64,000 nt of DNA from Streptoalloteichus tenebrarius (GCF_024171885.1 NZ_JAMTCP010000031.1:1-64000); one strand, 5' to 3'. Shown: positions 17,806-26,614, counted from the stretch's first letter. Numbers and translations: made by a program. The notes: a model not told the origin generated them from the sequence alone.

Positions 17806-19119
17806 TCACCGGGTCAGCAGCGCCACGCACTCCACGTGGTGGGTCATCGGGAAAGCGTCGAACGCCCGCAGCGCCGACAGCGTGTAGCCCTGGTCGAGGA
17901 ACAGGCCGACGTCCCTGGCCAGCGCCGCCGGGTCGCACGCCACGTGCACCACGCGCTCCGGGTCCCGCTCGGCCACCGCGTCGACCACGGCCCGGCCCGC
18001 GCCCTTGCGCGGCGGGTCCAACACGACGACGTCGGGCCGCTCGTCGGCCAGGTCGGGCGAGCCCAACACCCGCTCGACGCGACCCACCTTCCACCGCACC
18101 TGCGGCAGGTCGGCCAGGTTCGCCACGCCGTCCGCCACCGACCGCCGCGCCGACTCGACCACCAGGACCGAGCCGTCCCGGCCGACCTGCTCGGCCAGCA
18201 CCGCCGCGAACAACCCGACCCCGCCGTAGAGGTCCCACGCCAGACCGCCCCGGGGAGCCTGGGCCCACTCGCGCACGGTGTCGGCCAGGGTGTCGGCGGC
18301 CGCGGGGTGGACCTGCCAGAACACGCCGGGCGACAGGCGCCACTCGCGGCCGACGGCGCGTTCCAGCACGACGCCGCTCCCGGCGACCAGCCGCGCCGGG
18401 CGGTCAGGGCGCAGCTCGCTGACGTGGACCTCGCCCGCGTCGTCGGCGACGATCTCCAGCTCGACCCCGCGTCGCCAGCGCCGGCCGGTCACGGCCTCGA
18501 CCGCGCCCGGCACGGTGATCGGGCAGTGCTCGACCGGCACGACCTCGTGCCCCCGGTGCTTGCGGAACCCGGGGCGTCCCGTCGGGTCCACCGCCATCCG
18601 CACCCGGCTCCGCCAGTCCAGCAGGCCGCCCGGCAGCGCCTCGACCTCCACCGGCCACTCGACGCCCGCGATGCGCCGCAACTGCTCGGCCACCACCTGG
18701 GCCTTGATCCGGCGTTGCGCGTCGGCGTTCGCGTGCTGCCAGTCGCAGCCGCCGCACAGGCCCGGCCGGGCCACCGGGCAGGGCTGCGGCACGCGGTCCG
18801 GCGAGGCCGTGTCGACCCGCACCGCGTCGGCCCGGCAGAACGACCCGCCGTGGTCCTCGGTGACCTCGGCGAGCACCCGTTCCCCCGGCAGCGCGTGCCG
18901 GACGAACACCACGCGGCCCTCGAACCGGGCCACGCAGTGGCCGCCGTGGGCCGGCGCGCCCACCTCCAGCTCCAGGCGGCGGCCCGTCCAGTCGGGGCGG
19001 TCCGCCTTCCCCGTCGGCCGGTCGTCCGTCAGCCGGTCGTCTGTCGGCCGGCCATCCGTCGAGCGGTCGTCCGTCAGCCGGTCGCCGGCGTCGGACGCCG
19101 CGTCACGTCCCCCGGTCAC
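17806..19119 (-). CDS. TrmA/RlmD-like 23S rRNA or tRNA (uracil-5-)methyltransferase
   Basis: 437 residues. An N-terminal TRAM domain (about 45-105, GGHCVARFEGRVVFVRHALPG) is followed by four Cys likely to bind an Fe-S cluster (PCPVARPGLCGGCDWQ plus Cys in VEHCPI) and a SAM-binding domain with WDLYGGVGLFAAVLAEQVG, VVLDPPRKGAGR and the catalytic Cys in VHVACDPAALARDV. This is the RumA/RlmD layout; which uridine is methylated cannot be told. Residues 14-37 are a low-complexity run of the pentapeptide (D/G)R(L/S/P)TD encoded by a 15-bp tandem repeat, so the true start may lie after it. Start GTG 19119 overlaps the permease stop (GTGA), so the two are coupled. M. tuberculosis Rv2689c-Rv2690c has the same pairing, from memory. 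Confidence 0.9.
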   Translation of the reverse strand: MTGGRDAASDAGDRLTDDRSTDGRPTDDRLTDDRPTGKADRPDWTGRRLELEVGAPAHGGHCVARFEGRVVFVRHALPGERVLAEVTEDHGGSFCRADAVRVDTASPDRVPQPCPVARPGLCGGCDWQHANADAQRRIKAQVVAEQLRRIAGVEWPVEVEALPGGLLDWRSRVRMAVDPTGRPGFRKHRGHEVVPVEHCPITVPGAVEAVTGRRWRRGVELEIVADDAGEVHVSELRPDRPARLVAGSGVVLERAVGREWRLSPGVFWQVHPAAADTLADTVREWAQAPRGGLAWDLYGGVGLFAAVLAEQVGRDGSVLVVESARRSVADGVANLADLPQVRWKVGRVERVLGSPDLADERPDVVVLDPPRKGAGRAVVDAVAERDPERVVHVACDPAALARDVGLFLDQGYTLSALRAFDAFPMTHHVECVALLTR

Positions 19120-21161
19120 GGCTTCTCACTCACGCGGGCACGCTCGGTCTCCACGCCGTCCAGACCACGGCGCACCGACCCGGGAGCGTGCACCTCCTTC
19201 TCGTGCACGCGCGCGGACGACGCGAGCTGCCACGGCACGCTGGTCACCATCACGCCCGGCTGGAAGAGCAGCCGGCCCTTGAGCCGCAACGCGCTCTGGT
19301 TGTGCAGCAACTGCTCCCACCAGCGGCCGACCACGTACTCCGGGATGAACACGGTCACGACGTCCCTGGGGTTGTTGCTGCGCACGCGCCGGACGTAGTC
19401 GAGCACCGGCTTGGTGATCTCCCGGTACGGCGACTCCACGACCTTCAACGGCACCGGGATGTCCTGCTTCTCCCACTCCCGCACCAGGGCGCGCGTGTCG
19501 GCGTCGTCCACGTTGACCGTGACCGCCTCCAACACGTCCGGCCGGGTCGCCCTGGCGTACGCGATCGCGCGCAGCGTCGGCATGTGCAGCTTGGAGACCA
19601 GCACGATGGCGTGGTTGCGGGAGGGCAGGACGGCCGTCCGCTCCTGCGTCTCCAGCTCCTCGGCGACCCGGTCGTAGTGCCGGCGGATCGCCGTCATCAG
19701 GGCGTAGATCGCGGCCATCGCCGCCAGCGCGATCCACGCGCCCTTGGTGAACTTGGTGATGAGCACGATCACCAGCACGGAGCCGGTCATGAACAGACCG
19801 AAGGCGTTGATCGCCTGCGAGCGCCGCATCCTGCGCCGGGCAGCGGGGTCGGTCTCGCCGCGCAGCGCCCGGTTCCAGTGTCGGATCATGCCGGTCTGGC
19901 TCATGGTGAACGAGACGAACACGCCCACCACGTAGAGCTGGATCAGCCGCGAGACCTCGGCGTCGAACGCGACGACCAGCAGGATCGCGAACCCGGCCAG
20001 GAACAGGATGCCGTTGGAGAAGGCCAGCCGGTCGCCCCGCGTGTGGAGCTGGCGGGGCAGGTAGCGGTCCTGGGCCAGGATCGAGCCCAGCACGGGGAAG
20101 CCGTTGAAGGCGGTGTTGGCCGCCAGCACCAGGATCAACGCGGTCGCGCCGGCGACGAAGTACAGGCCGGCGGGGAAGTGGTCGAACACCGCGCCGGCGA
20201 GCTGCACCACCATCGTCTTCTGCTCGTAGCCGGGCGGCGCGTTGACGAGCTGACGCGTGGGGTCCTCGGCCATCCGCACACCGGTCATCTGGGCCAGCAC
20301 GATCAGGCCCATCAACATGACCACCGCGATCAGGCCCATCATCAGCAGCGTGGTCGCCGCGTTGCGGGACTTCGGCTTGCGGAAGGCCGGCACGCCGTTG
20401 CTGATCGCCTCGACGCCGGTCAGCGCCGCGCAGCCCTGGGAGAAGGCGCGCAGCAACAGGAAGACGAAGGCCAGGCCGGCGAGGTGGTCGCCCTCGGGCC
20501 GCAGCTCCAGGCCCGCGCTCTCCGCGCGCATCTCGTCGCCGAGCACGAACGCGCGGAACAGGCCGAACAGGATCATGCCGATGATGGCGACCAGGAAGGC
20601 GTAGGTCGGCACGGCGAAGGCCGAGCCCGACTCCCGGATGCCCCGCAGGTTCGCGGCGGTGAGGATCGCGATCGCCGCGACCGCGAACTGCACCTTGTGC
20701 TCGCCGACGTACGGGATCGTCGAGCCGATGTTGGCCATGGCCGAGGAGATCGACACGGCCACGGTGAGCACGTAGTCGACCAGCAGGGCGCTGGCGACGG
20801 CCAGGCCGGCCGGCCGGCCGAGGTTGACCGTGGCCACCTCGTAGTCCCCGCCGCCGGACGGGTAGGCGTGCACGTTCTGCCGGTAGCTCGCGACCACCGC
20901 CAGCATGACGACGACGATCAGCAGACCGACCCAGGGCGCGAAGGCGAACGCCGACAGACCGGCGACGGACAGCACGAGGAAGATCTCCTCCGGCGCGTAG
21001 GCGACGGAGGACATCGCGTCCGAGGCGAACACCGGAAGCGCGATCCGCTTCGGCAGCAGGGTGTGGGCCAGCCGGTCGCTCCGGAAGGGGCGACCGACGA
21101 GGATGCGTTTCGCCGCGGTAGCGAACTTCGACACGGGGCGTAGCGTAGGCGCTCCCATCAC
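19116..21161 (-). CDS. APC-superfamily permease, KimA-like, probable K+ importer
   Basis: 681 residues with about 12 membrane helices (roughly residues 45-480) of the amino acid-polyamine-cation fold, then a soluble C-terminal domain (about 500-660) with NHAIVLVSKLHMPTLRAIAYAR resembling a universal-stress-type domain. B. subtilis KimA, a high-affinity c-di-AMP-controlled K+ importer, has this layout. The divergent ceoB-ceoC pair (potassium RCK proteins) supports a K+ role, but amino acid transport is not excluded. Start GTG 21161 or ATG 21158; the conserved part begins at VSKFATAAKRILVGRPFRSD, so a later start is possible. Its stop overlaps the methyltransferase start by 4 nt. Confidence 0.85.
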   Translation of the reverse strand: MMGAPTLRPVSKFATAAKRILVGRPFRSDRLAHTLLPKRIALPVFASDAMSSVAYAPEEIFLVLSVAGLSAFAFAPWVGLLIVVVMLAVVASYRQNVHAYPSGGGDYEVATVNLGRPAGLAVASALLVDYVLTVAVSISSAMANIGSTIPYVGEHKVQFAVAAIAILTAANLRGIRESGSAFAVPTYAFLVAIIGMILFGLFRAFVLGDEMRAESAGLELRPEGDHLAGLAFVFLLLRAFSQGCAALTGVEAISNGVPAFRKPKSRNAATTLLMMGLIAVVMLMGLIVLAQMTGVRMAEDPTRQLVNAPPGYEQKTMVVQLAGAVFDHFPAGLYFVAGATALILVLAANTAFNGFPVLGSILAQDRYLPRQLHTRGDRLAFSNGILFLAGFAILLVVAFDAEVSRLIQLYVVGVFVSFTMSQTGMIRHWNRALRGETDPAARRRMRRSQAINAFGLFMTGSVLVIVLITKFTKGAWIALAAMAAIYALMTAIRRHYDRVAEELETQERTAVLPSRNHAIVLVSKLHMPTLRAIAYARATRPDVLEAVTVNVDDADTRALVREWEKQDIPVPLKVVESPYREITKPVLDYVRRVRSNNPRDVVTVFIPEYVVGRWWEQLLHNQSALRLKGRLLFQPGVMVTSVPWQLASSARVHEKEVHAPGSVRRGLDGVETERARVSEKP

Positions 21162-21279
21162 CTCGTTGGCGCATCAACGCCCGTCGGCGTGCTCCCGAGC
21201 ACACCGGGGTACCCGGCATGACGCCGGACGCGACGACGGGTAAGTTGCCACAGCCCACGTCATCGAGGAGGGGCACGTC

Positions 21280-21945
21280 GTGCACGTCGTGATCATGGGC
21301 TGCGGTCGCGTGGGGTCATCGCTGGCCACTGCCCTCGAACGGCTCGGACACACCGTGGCCGTGATCGACAAGGATGCCCAGGCGTTCCGGCGCCTGGGCG
21401 GCGAGTTCCACGGTCAGCAGGTGGTCGGGAACGGCTTCGACCGGCAGGTGCTGGTCGAGGCCGGCATCGAGCGCGCCGGCGCGTTCGCCGCCGTCTCCAA
21501 CGGGGACAACTCCAACATCATCTCGGCCAGGGTGGCCAGGGAGACCTTCGGGGTCCAGCACGTCGTCGCCAGGATCTACGACGCCAAGCGCGCCGCGGTC
21601 TACGAGCGGCTGGGCATCCCCACCGTCGCGACCGTGCCGTGGACCACCGACCGCCTGATGCGGATGTTGCTGCCGGAGGGCGTGGCCACCGCCTGGCGCG
21701 ACCCCTCGGGCACGGTCGCGGTGCTGCCGCTGCCGCTGCACGAGGACTGGGTCGGGCGCCGGGTGGCCGAGGTCGAGGAGACCACGGGTTGCCGGGTGGC
21801 GTTCATCATGCGGTTCGGCACCGGCGTGCTGCCCACCGCGGACACCGTGGTGCAGGCCGACGACGACGTCTACGTCGCGGCCCTGTCCGGCACGGTCACC
21901 GTCGTCTGTAGCGCTGCCGCGCAGCCCCCCGAGGAGGCCCACTGA
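21280..21945 (+). CDS. ceoB: TrkA-family potassium transport regulator
   Basis: 221-residue RCK protein. The N-terminal Rossmann part has VIMGCGRVGSSLATALERLG (nucleotide-binding GxGxxG) and the acidic strand end VAVIDKD; the C-terminal RCK_C region follows from about residue 140. Start GTG 21280 has GAGGAGGGG 6 nt upstream. It is divergent from the permease and overlaps ceoC by one base (TGATG). Order and orientation match M. tuberculosis ceoB (Rv2691), recalled from memory. It is expected to sit on the cytosolic side of a K+ channel or transporter and sense nucleotides. Confidence 0.92.
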   Translation: MHVVIMGCGRVGSSLATALERLGHTVAVIDKDAQAFRRLGGEFHGQQVVGNGFDRQVLVEAGIERAGAFAAVSNGDNSNIISARVARETFGVQHVVARIYDAKRAAVYERLGIPTVATVPWTTDRLMRMLLPEGVATAWRDPSGTVAVLPLPLHEDWVGRRVAEVEETTGCRVAFIMRFGTGVLPTADTVVQADDDVYVAALSGTVTVVCSAAAQPPEEAH

Positions 21946-22601
21946 TGCGCGTCGCGATCGCCGGGGCCGGCGCCGTCGGCCGCTCGATTGCCCAGGAGCT
22001 CCTCACCGCGGGCCACCAGGTCATGCTCATCGAGCGGGACCGGGCCCACTTCGACCCGCACAGCGTCGAGCAGGCGGAGTGGGTGCACGCCGACGCCTGC
22101 GAGCTGACCTCCCTGGAGGAGGCCGGCATGGAGCTGTGCGACGTGGTCATCGCGGCCACCGGCGACGACAAGGTGAACCTGGTGGTGTCGCTGCTGGCCA
22201 AGACCGAGTTCGCGGTGCGCCGCGTGGTCGCCAGGGTCAACGACCCGCGCAACGAGTGGCTGTTCACCGAGGCGTGGGGCGTGGACGTGGCGGTGTCGAC
22301 GCCGCGCATGCTCGCCGCGATGGTCGAGGAGGCGGTCAGCGTCGGCGACCTGGTGCGCCTGCTGACGCTGCGCCAGGGCCAGGCCAACCTGGTGGAGGTC
22401 ACCCTGCCGGAGGACACCCCGCTGTCCGGCCGGCCGGTGGGGCGGCTGGACCTGCCGCAGGACGCCGCGCTGGTGACCATCCTGCGCGGCGGCCGGGTCA
22501 TCGTCCCGCAGCCGGACGACCCGCTGGAGGCCGGCGACGAGCTGCTGTTCGTGGCCGCCGCCAACGTCGAGCAGCAGATCAGGGCCGCGCTCGACTGCTG
22601 A
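21945..22601 (+). CDS. ceoC: TrkA-family potassium transport regulator
   Basis: 218-residue paralogue of the preceding gene. RCK_N starts MRVAIAGAGAVGRSIAQELL (GxGxxG) with VMLIERD; the RCK_C domain (about 135-215) holds LPEDTPLSGRPVGRLDLP and ends with ELLFVAAANVEQQIRAAL. Two RCK subunits translated in series suggests a hetero-oligomeric ring. It ends just before a strong bidirectional terminator. Confidence 0.92.
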   Translation: MRVAIAGAGAVGRSIAQELLTAGHQVMLIERDRAHFDPHSVEQAEWVHADACELTSLEEAGMELCDVVIAATGDDKVNLVVSLLAKTEFAVRRVVARVNDPRNEWLFTEAWGVDVAVSTPRMLAAMVEEAVSVGDLVRLLTLRQGQANLVEVTLPEDTPLSGRPVGRLDLPQDAALVTILRGGRVIVPQPDDPLEAGDELLFVAAANVEQQIRAALDC

Positions 22602-22623
22602 GCCCGCCGGGGCCCACGACGGA

Positions 22624-22667
22624 ACGGTGCCCCTGTGGTGTGGAGTCCCACACCACAGGGGCACCGT
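22624..22667. terminator. bidirectional intrinsic hairpin, perfect 20-bp stem
   Basis: Arms 22624-22643 and 22648-22667 are perfect reverse complements (ACGGTGCCCCTG... pairing with ...CAGGGGCACCGT) around the tetraloop AGTC. It lies between the convergent ceoC and DUF3159 genes. A short TCGTTCTCGCTTCT run follows on the plus strand. Confidence 0.9.
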
Positions 22668-22780
22668 CGTTCTCGCTTCTGGTCCGCCCGTTGGCCTCCC
22701 GTGTCAGCCGGGGGCGGTCGGTGTCCGTCGGTGAGCGGTCAGGCCGTCCGCCGTCGGCCGGCGCGTCGCCCGCGCGGTCG

Positions 22781-23557
22781 TCAGGACGGCGACGGGGCCG
22801 AGGGCGTGGCGGCCTGCTCGTCCCGCTCCTTCTCCCTGGCCACCCGCTGGGTGTCCCTGCGCACGGCCCACACGGTGACCAGCAGGGCCAGACCGGCCAA
22901 CGGCCAGCCCATGCCCAACCGGGCGGCGGCGAGCCAGCCGGTCAGATCGTTGTCGTACAGCCACTGCTGCACCACGTACCTGGCGGCGAACACCACCACC
23001 CAGGCCAGGGTGGCGAGGTCGTAGGCGAGGCGGACCCGCCGGTCGGACCGCCAGCCGAACCCGGTGCCGTTGAGCGCCGACCACACCACGCCCACTAGGG
23101 GCCACCGGACCACCGCCGAGACCAGGAACACCCCGCCGTAGACCAGGCTCACCCAGATCCCGAACAGGAAGAAGCCCTTGGCCGAACCGGTCCGGTGGGC
23201 GATGAACGCCGCGATGCCCACCCCGAACAGGCCGGAGATCGCCGGCTGCACGGGCTCCTTGCGGATCACGCGCCACACGGTGATGGCGGCCGCGGCGCCC
23301 AGCGCCGCCCAGATCGCCGGTGTCAGCCCGGTCAGCACGTTGACCAGGACGAACACCAGGACGGGCACCGACGAGTAGATCAGACCGTGGACGCCGCCCA
23401 TCATCTCCAGCAGCGTCTGCTGCCGCTCGGTCTCCCGCCCGGTGTCCGGCACGGGCTCCTGCACGCTGTCCTGGGCCATGTCCCTCCCGGGGAGCGGCGC
23501 CGCGGCGACCGGGACGTCGGGGACGTCCGTGGCGGGGCGGGCGGTCGAGTCGGTCAT
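22781..23557 (-). CDS. DUF3159 membrane protein
   Basis: 258 residues, ATG 23557, overlapping the stop of the OB-fold gene (ATGA). A hydrophilic N-terminus of about 55 residues is followed by six or so membrane helices (from GLIYSSVPVLVFVLVNVL to LAGLALLVTVWAV) and a short polar tail. Conserved stretches VWRVIRKEPVQPAISGLFGV and GSAKGFFLFGIW fit the actinobacterial DUF3159 family (Rv2693c-like). The function is unknown; neighbours suggest ion or envelope homeostasis. Confidence 0.88.
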   Translation of the reverse strand: MTDSTARPATDVPDVPVAAAPLPGRDMAQDSVQEPVPDTGRETERQQTLLEMMGGVHGLIYSSVPVLVFVLVNVLTGLTPAIWAALGAAAAITVWRVIRKEPVQPAISGLFGVGIAAFIAHRTGSAKGFFLFGIWVSLVYGGVFLVSAVVRWPLVGVVWSALNGTGFGWRSDRRVRLAYDLATLAWVVVFAARYVVQQWLYDNDLTGWLAAARLGMGWPLAGLALLVTVWAVRRDTQRVAREKERDEQAATPSAPSPS

Positions 23558-23934
23558 GCGGTCGTCGTCTGCAACTCGTAGTAGGGGTTGTAGAGCACCT
23601 TGCGGCCGTCGCGCACGGCGATGCGGCCCCTGGCCTTGATCGTGCGGCCCGGCTCGATGCCGGGGATCCGCCGGCGACCCAGCCAGACCAGCGTCACGCC
23701 CTCGGTGCCGTCGAACAGCTCCGCCTCCAGCGTCGCGACCGCGTCGCGCGGACAGTGTTCCACACTGCGTAGCCGACCGAGTACGGTCGCCTCCTCCCCC
23801 GACCGGCAGTCGGCGGCGCGGCGCGCGCCCACCGCCTCCACCCGTCGGGACAGGTCGTCGGCGTCCAGCTCGTTGACGTCGCTGGTGAGCCGACGCACGA
23901 GGCGGCGCCAGTAGCCGCCCCCGTTGCCCGTCAT
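23554..23934 (-). CDS. OB-fold nucleic-acid-binding-domain protein
   Basis: 126 residues from ATG 23934, which has GGGAGCGCGAG directly upstream; the frame is open further up but without a better start. Residues 45-125 form an OB-fold-like beta domain (EEATVLGRLRSVEHCPR, VTLVWLGRRRIPGIEPGRTI, KARGRIAVRDGRKVLYNPYY). The Rv2694c family is small and uncharacterised; the domain looks like the anticodon/ssDNA-binding OB fold. It is coupled to the DUF3159 gene by a 4-nt overlap. Confidence 0.82.
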   Translation of the reverse strand: MTGNGGGYWRRLVRRLTSDVNELDADDLSRRVEAVGARRAADCRSGEEATVLGRLRSVEHCPRDAVATLEAELFDGTEGVTLVWLGRRRIPGIEPGRTIKARGRIAVRDGRKVLYNPYYELQTTTA

Positions 23935-24041
23935 CTCGCGCTCCCGTGCGCCTCGGGGCCCGTCGTCCCGGACGAGCCGTCCACTCGCCAGCGTAACCAT
24001 GCGCGCGCGGTGGACGCGTCCCTCCACGAGATGATCGACGG

Positions 24042-24779
24042 ATGGAGTGGGTGAGTCCGCCGCGGCGGCGGGTCGCGGTCCTCGTCCCGGGGACCGGCTC
24101 GGACGCGGAGTTCGTGCGGCGGGCGTTCGCGGGTCCGTTGGCCGCGTTGGGGTTCCGGCTCGTCGCGGTGTCGCCGCGACCGGGGCCGCGGCTGGTCGAC
24201 GAGCACCTCGCCGCGCTGGACCGGGCGGCGCTGGCGGCCGGCCACCCCGTGGTCGTGGGCGGTGTGTCGCTCGGCGCGCACCTCGCCGCCGAGTGGGCCG
24301 CGCGGAACCCGGGGTCGTGCGCCGGCCTGCTCCTGGCCATGCCGGGGTGGACGGGGCCGGCCGGGGAGGGCGATGACGCGGCTCCGGCGGCGTTGGCCGC
24401 GCTGGCCAGCGCGGGGTCGGTGGACCGGCTGGGGCTGGAGGCGGCCCTGCGGGCCGCGACGGACGGGGTCCCCGACTGGCTGGCCGAGGAGCTGGACCGC
24501 TCGTGGCGGTGGCACGGGACCGGGCTGGCCGACTCGCTCCGGGCCGCCGCGCGTCACCCCGCGCCCGACGTGGGAACGCTGCGCCGGATCACCGCCCCCG
24601 CCGCCGTCGTGTGCTGCGTGGACGATCCGGTGCACCCCAGGGAGGTCGCCGAGCGGTGGGCGGCGGCGCTGCCGAACGCCGAGCGGGAGTCGATCACGCT
24701 CGACGCGCTGGGGGCCGACAGGGAGAGCCTGGGGCGCGCCGCCGTCCTGGCGTTGCTGAGGGCCGCGCGCCGGCGTTGA
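24042..24779 (+). CDS. alpha/beta hydrolase
   Basis: 245 residues, start ATG 24042. An early strand VAVLVPGTGSDAEF forms the oxyanion region; the nucleophile elbow is GGVSLGAH (Ser near residue 76), an acidic residue lies in VVCCVDDPVHP, and a nearby His follows. No signal peptide. The position, divergent from the OB-fold gene, matches Rv2695 (from memory). Its stop is immediately next to the stop of the convergent PLP enzyme gene, with no base between. The substrate is unknown. Confidence 0.82.
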   Translation: MEWVSPPRRRVAVLVPGTGSDAEFVRRAFAGPLAALGFRLVAVSPRPGPRLVDEHLAALDRAALAAGHPVVVGGVSLGAHLAAEWAARNPGSCAGLLLAMPGWTGPAGEGDDAAPAALAALASAGSVDRLGLEAALRAATDGVPDWLAEELDRSWRWHGTGLADSLRAAARHPAPDVGTLRRITAPAAVVCCVDDPVHPREVAERWAAALPNAERESITLDALGADRESLGRAAVLALLRAARRR

Positions 24780-25742
24780 TCAGCCCAGCCGCGCCAGGAC
24801 GCGCTGGGCGACGTTGCCTCCGGTGAGCACGGTGGCCACGCGGTCACCTGGCACGCGGTGCCGACCGATCGCGGCCAGCCCGCTGACGGCCGCCGGCTCG
24901 ACGAGGAGGCCGAGGCTGTCCCGGACGACGCGGACCATGTCCAGCATCTCGTCGTCGTCGACCAGGACCACGTCGTCGACGAGCCCGCGGATCCACTCCA
25001 CGGCGGCCGGGACCGGCACCCGCACGTCGATGCCGTCCGCGATCGTGTCGGCCCGTTCGGTGCGCACCGGCGCGCCCGCGCGCCAGCTCAGCTCCATGGC
25101 CGGGGCCCCGGAGGCGCACGCGCCGACGACCCGCGTCGCGGGCGAGACCTCCTTGATCCACCTGGCCATGCCGGCCGCCAACGCGCCGTTGCCGAGCGGG
25201 ATGACCACGGCGTCCAGTGGTTCGGCCCCGCGCGCGGGGTCGAACAGTTCCACGGCGATGCTTCCCGCGCCCTCGGCGATGGCGGGTTCGCGGCCGTCCT
25301 CGACGAAGACGGAGTCGGGGTGCTCGCTCGCGTACTCCCGCGCCGCCTCCTTGGCCTCGTCGAAGTCGGCTCCGGTGAGCGTGACGACGGCCCCGAGCGC
25401 CCGCATCCGCGCGACCTTGTTCGGGTTGGCGTGTTCGGCGCAGAACACGCGGACGTCGACGCCCAGCGCCCGGCCGGCGTGGGCCACGCCCTGGCCGAAG
25501 TTGCCGGCGGAGGCGCACACGACCTGGCGGACCTCGCCGAGCTGACGGAGGAAGAAGTGCGTTCCCCTGCCCTTGAACGAGCGGATCGGGTTGACGGTCT
25601 CGACCTTCACCACGACCTCGCGGCCGAGCGCGGCGTTCAGGTGGCCGTCGGTGAACTGGGGGGTGTTCCGGAAGACGGGGTCGATCTCGCGCGCGGCCCG
25701 CTCGATGTGCTCCGGCGACAGCGCGGGGACGCTCTTCGACAT
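24780..25742 (-). CDS. threonine/serine dehydratase-like PLP enzyme
   Basis: 320-residue fold-type II PLP enzyme. The cofactor Lys lies in NPIRSFKGRGT (about residue 59), the substrate loop is ASAGNFGQGVA, and LGNGALAAG takes the place of the usual Gly-rich phosphate loop. Family members deaminate threonine or serine to 2-oxo acids; related ones act as racemases or on modified amino acids, so the substrate is open. Two copies of a shared palindromic sequence lie between it and the divergent GntR regulator, so it is probably controlled by that protein. Confidence 0.85.
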   Translation of the reverse strand: MSKSVPALSPEHIERAAREIDPVFRNTPQFTDGHLNAALGREVVVKVETVNPIRSFKGRGTHFFLRQLGEVRQVVCASAGNFGQGVAHAGRALGVDVRVFCAEHANPNKVARMRALGAVVTLTGADFDEAKEAAREYASEHPDSVFVEDGREPAIAEGAGSIAVELFDPARGAEPLDAVVIPLGNGALAAGMARWIKEVSPATRVVGACASGAPAMELSWRAGAPVRTERADTIADGIDVRVPVPAAVEWIRGLVDDVVLVDDDEMLDMVRVVRDSLGLLVEPAAVSGLAAIGRHRVPGDRVATVLTGGNVAQRVLARLG

Positions 25743-25763
25743 GATCGCAGGCTAGCGCTCGCT

Positions 25764-25777
25764 TTTCGTATACGAAA
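25764..25777. promoter_or_regulatory. GntR operator site 1 (palindrome)
   Basis: Perfect 14-bp palindrome TTTCGTATACGAAA, 22 bp upstream of the PLP enzyme start on the minus strand. Its core TCGTATACGA recurs with one change at 25898-25907, in front of the divergent gntR-type gene. Confidence 0.7.
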
Positions 25778-25896
25778 TACCCGTTGCGACCAGCCGAAAG
25801 CGGGGCGCGACCCCCAGCGGGACACTCGCCGGCCCCCGCACGCTCGACGAACGCTTGGGTGATCTCCTCTCGTTCCGCTCGTGGGCGTTATCGCAT

Positions 25897-25908
25897 ATCG
25901 CATACGAT
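25897..25908. promoter_or_regulatory. GntR operator site 2 overlapping the regulator's start
   Basis: ATCG-CATA-CGAT (25897-25908) contains TCGCATACGA, 9 of 10 identical to the core of site 1, and overlaps the ATG at 25907. Binding here would block translation initiation or early transcription of the regulator gene, an autoregulatory arrangement. Confidence 0.6.
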
Positions 25909-26575
25909 GCCCGCCATGGCCGACGCGGTTGACACGGTCGAGGCCCCCATCCCCCGCTCCGAACCCCTCCGCGAGGCGGTCTACGCCCGGATCGCCGGCA
26001 TGGTCGCGCGGGGCGAGCTGGCCCCCGGCAGCCCGGTCACCGAGGCCACTTTGACCCGCCAGCTCGGCGTCTCCCGCACACCGGTCAGGGAGGCGCTCCT
26101 GCGCCTGGAGGCCGAGGGCGTGCTCCAGTCGGCGTTGGCGCGGGGCTTCGCGGTCCGCCCCCTCGACGGCCGTGAGGCGGCGAACCTCTACCCGATCCTC
26201 GGCACGTTGGAGGCCCTGGCCGTCCGCGGCGCGAACCCCGCGGGGTTCGACGTGCCCGCGCTCACCAACCTCGCGCAGGACCTCGCGAGGAGCGGGGACC
26301 CGCTCGGGCGCTGGCGCCTCGACACGACCTTCCACGACCTCCTGGTCGACGCGGCGGCCAACCCGCCCCTGAGCACGATGACGCGGGCACTGCGCACCAA
26401 CCTGTCCCGCTACGAACTCGCCTCAGCACGAGAGGCGGACCACCAGAAGCACTCCGACCAGTGGCACCGGGACATCCTCGCCGCGCTCCGCGGAGGAGAC
26501 CTCGAACGCGCCGCCCAGCTCGTCACGGAGAAGTGGGCGGACAGCCTCCGCACCGTTCTGTCCTGGCTCCAGTGA
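25907..26575 (+). CDS. GntR/FCD-family transcriptional regulator
   Basis: 222 residues from ATG 25907 (MPAMADAV); ATG 25916 is also possible. The winged HTH (about 20-85) shows LREAVYARIAGMVARGELAPG, LTRQLGVSRTPVREALLRLEAEG. The C-terminal FCD-type effector domain (about 95-215) has TFHDLLVDAAANPPL and a later His in DQWHRDILAALRGGD, residues that bind a metal or small acid in this family. It is divergent from the PLP enzyme; palindromes at 25764 and 25897 are its likely operators. Confidence 0.9.
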   Translation: MPAMADAVDTVEAPIPRSEPLREAVYARIAGMVARGELAPGSPVTEATLTRQLGVSRTPVREALLRLEAEGVLQSALARGFAVRPLDGREAANLYPILGTLEALAVRGANPAGFDVPALTNLAQDLARSGDPLGRWRLDTTFHDLLVDAAANPPLSTMTRALRTNLSRYELASAREADHQKHSDQWHRDILAALRGGDLERAAQLVTEKWADSLRTVLSWLQ

Positions 26576-26579
26576 GCGG

Positions 26580-26601
26580 GCGCGCCTCAAGAAGGGGCGC
26601 G
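26580..26601. terminator. short hairpin between convergent gntR-type and GNAT genes
   Basis: CGCGCC (26581-26586) pairs with GGCGCG (26596-26601) across a 9-nt loop in the 39-bp gap between two converging genes. Weaker than the other hairpins in the window. Confidence 0.4.
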
Positions 26602-26614
26602 GCGAGACGGGCTC

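Noticed and set aside
22782-24340. 519-codon frame ending in the DUF3159 gene
   Set aside because: The first half is noise over the OB-fold and hydrolase genes. ATG 23557 with the ATGA overlap is the proper start.
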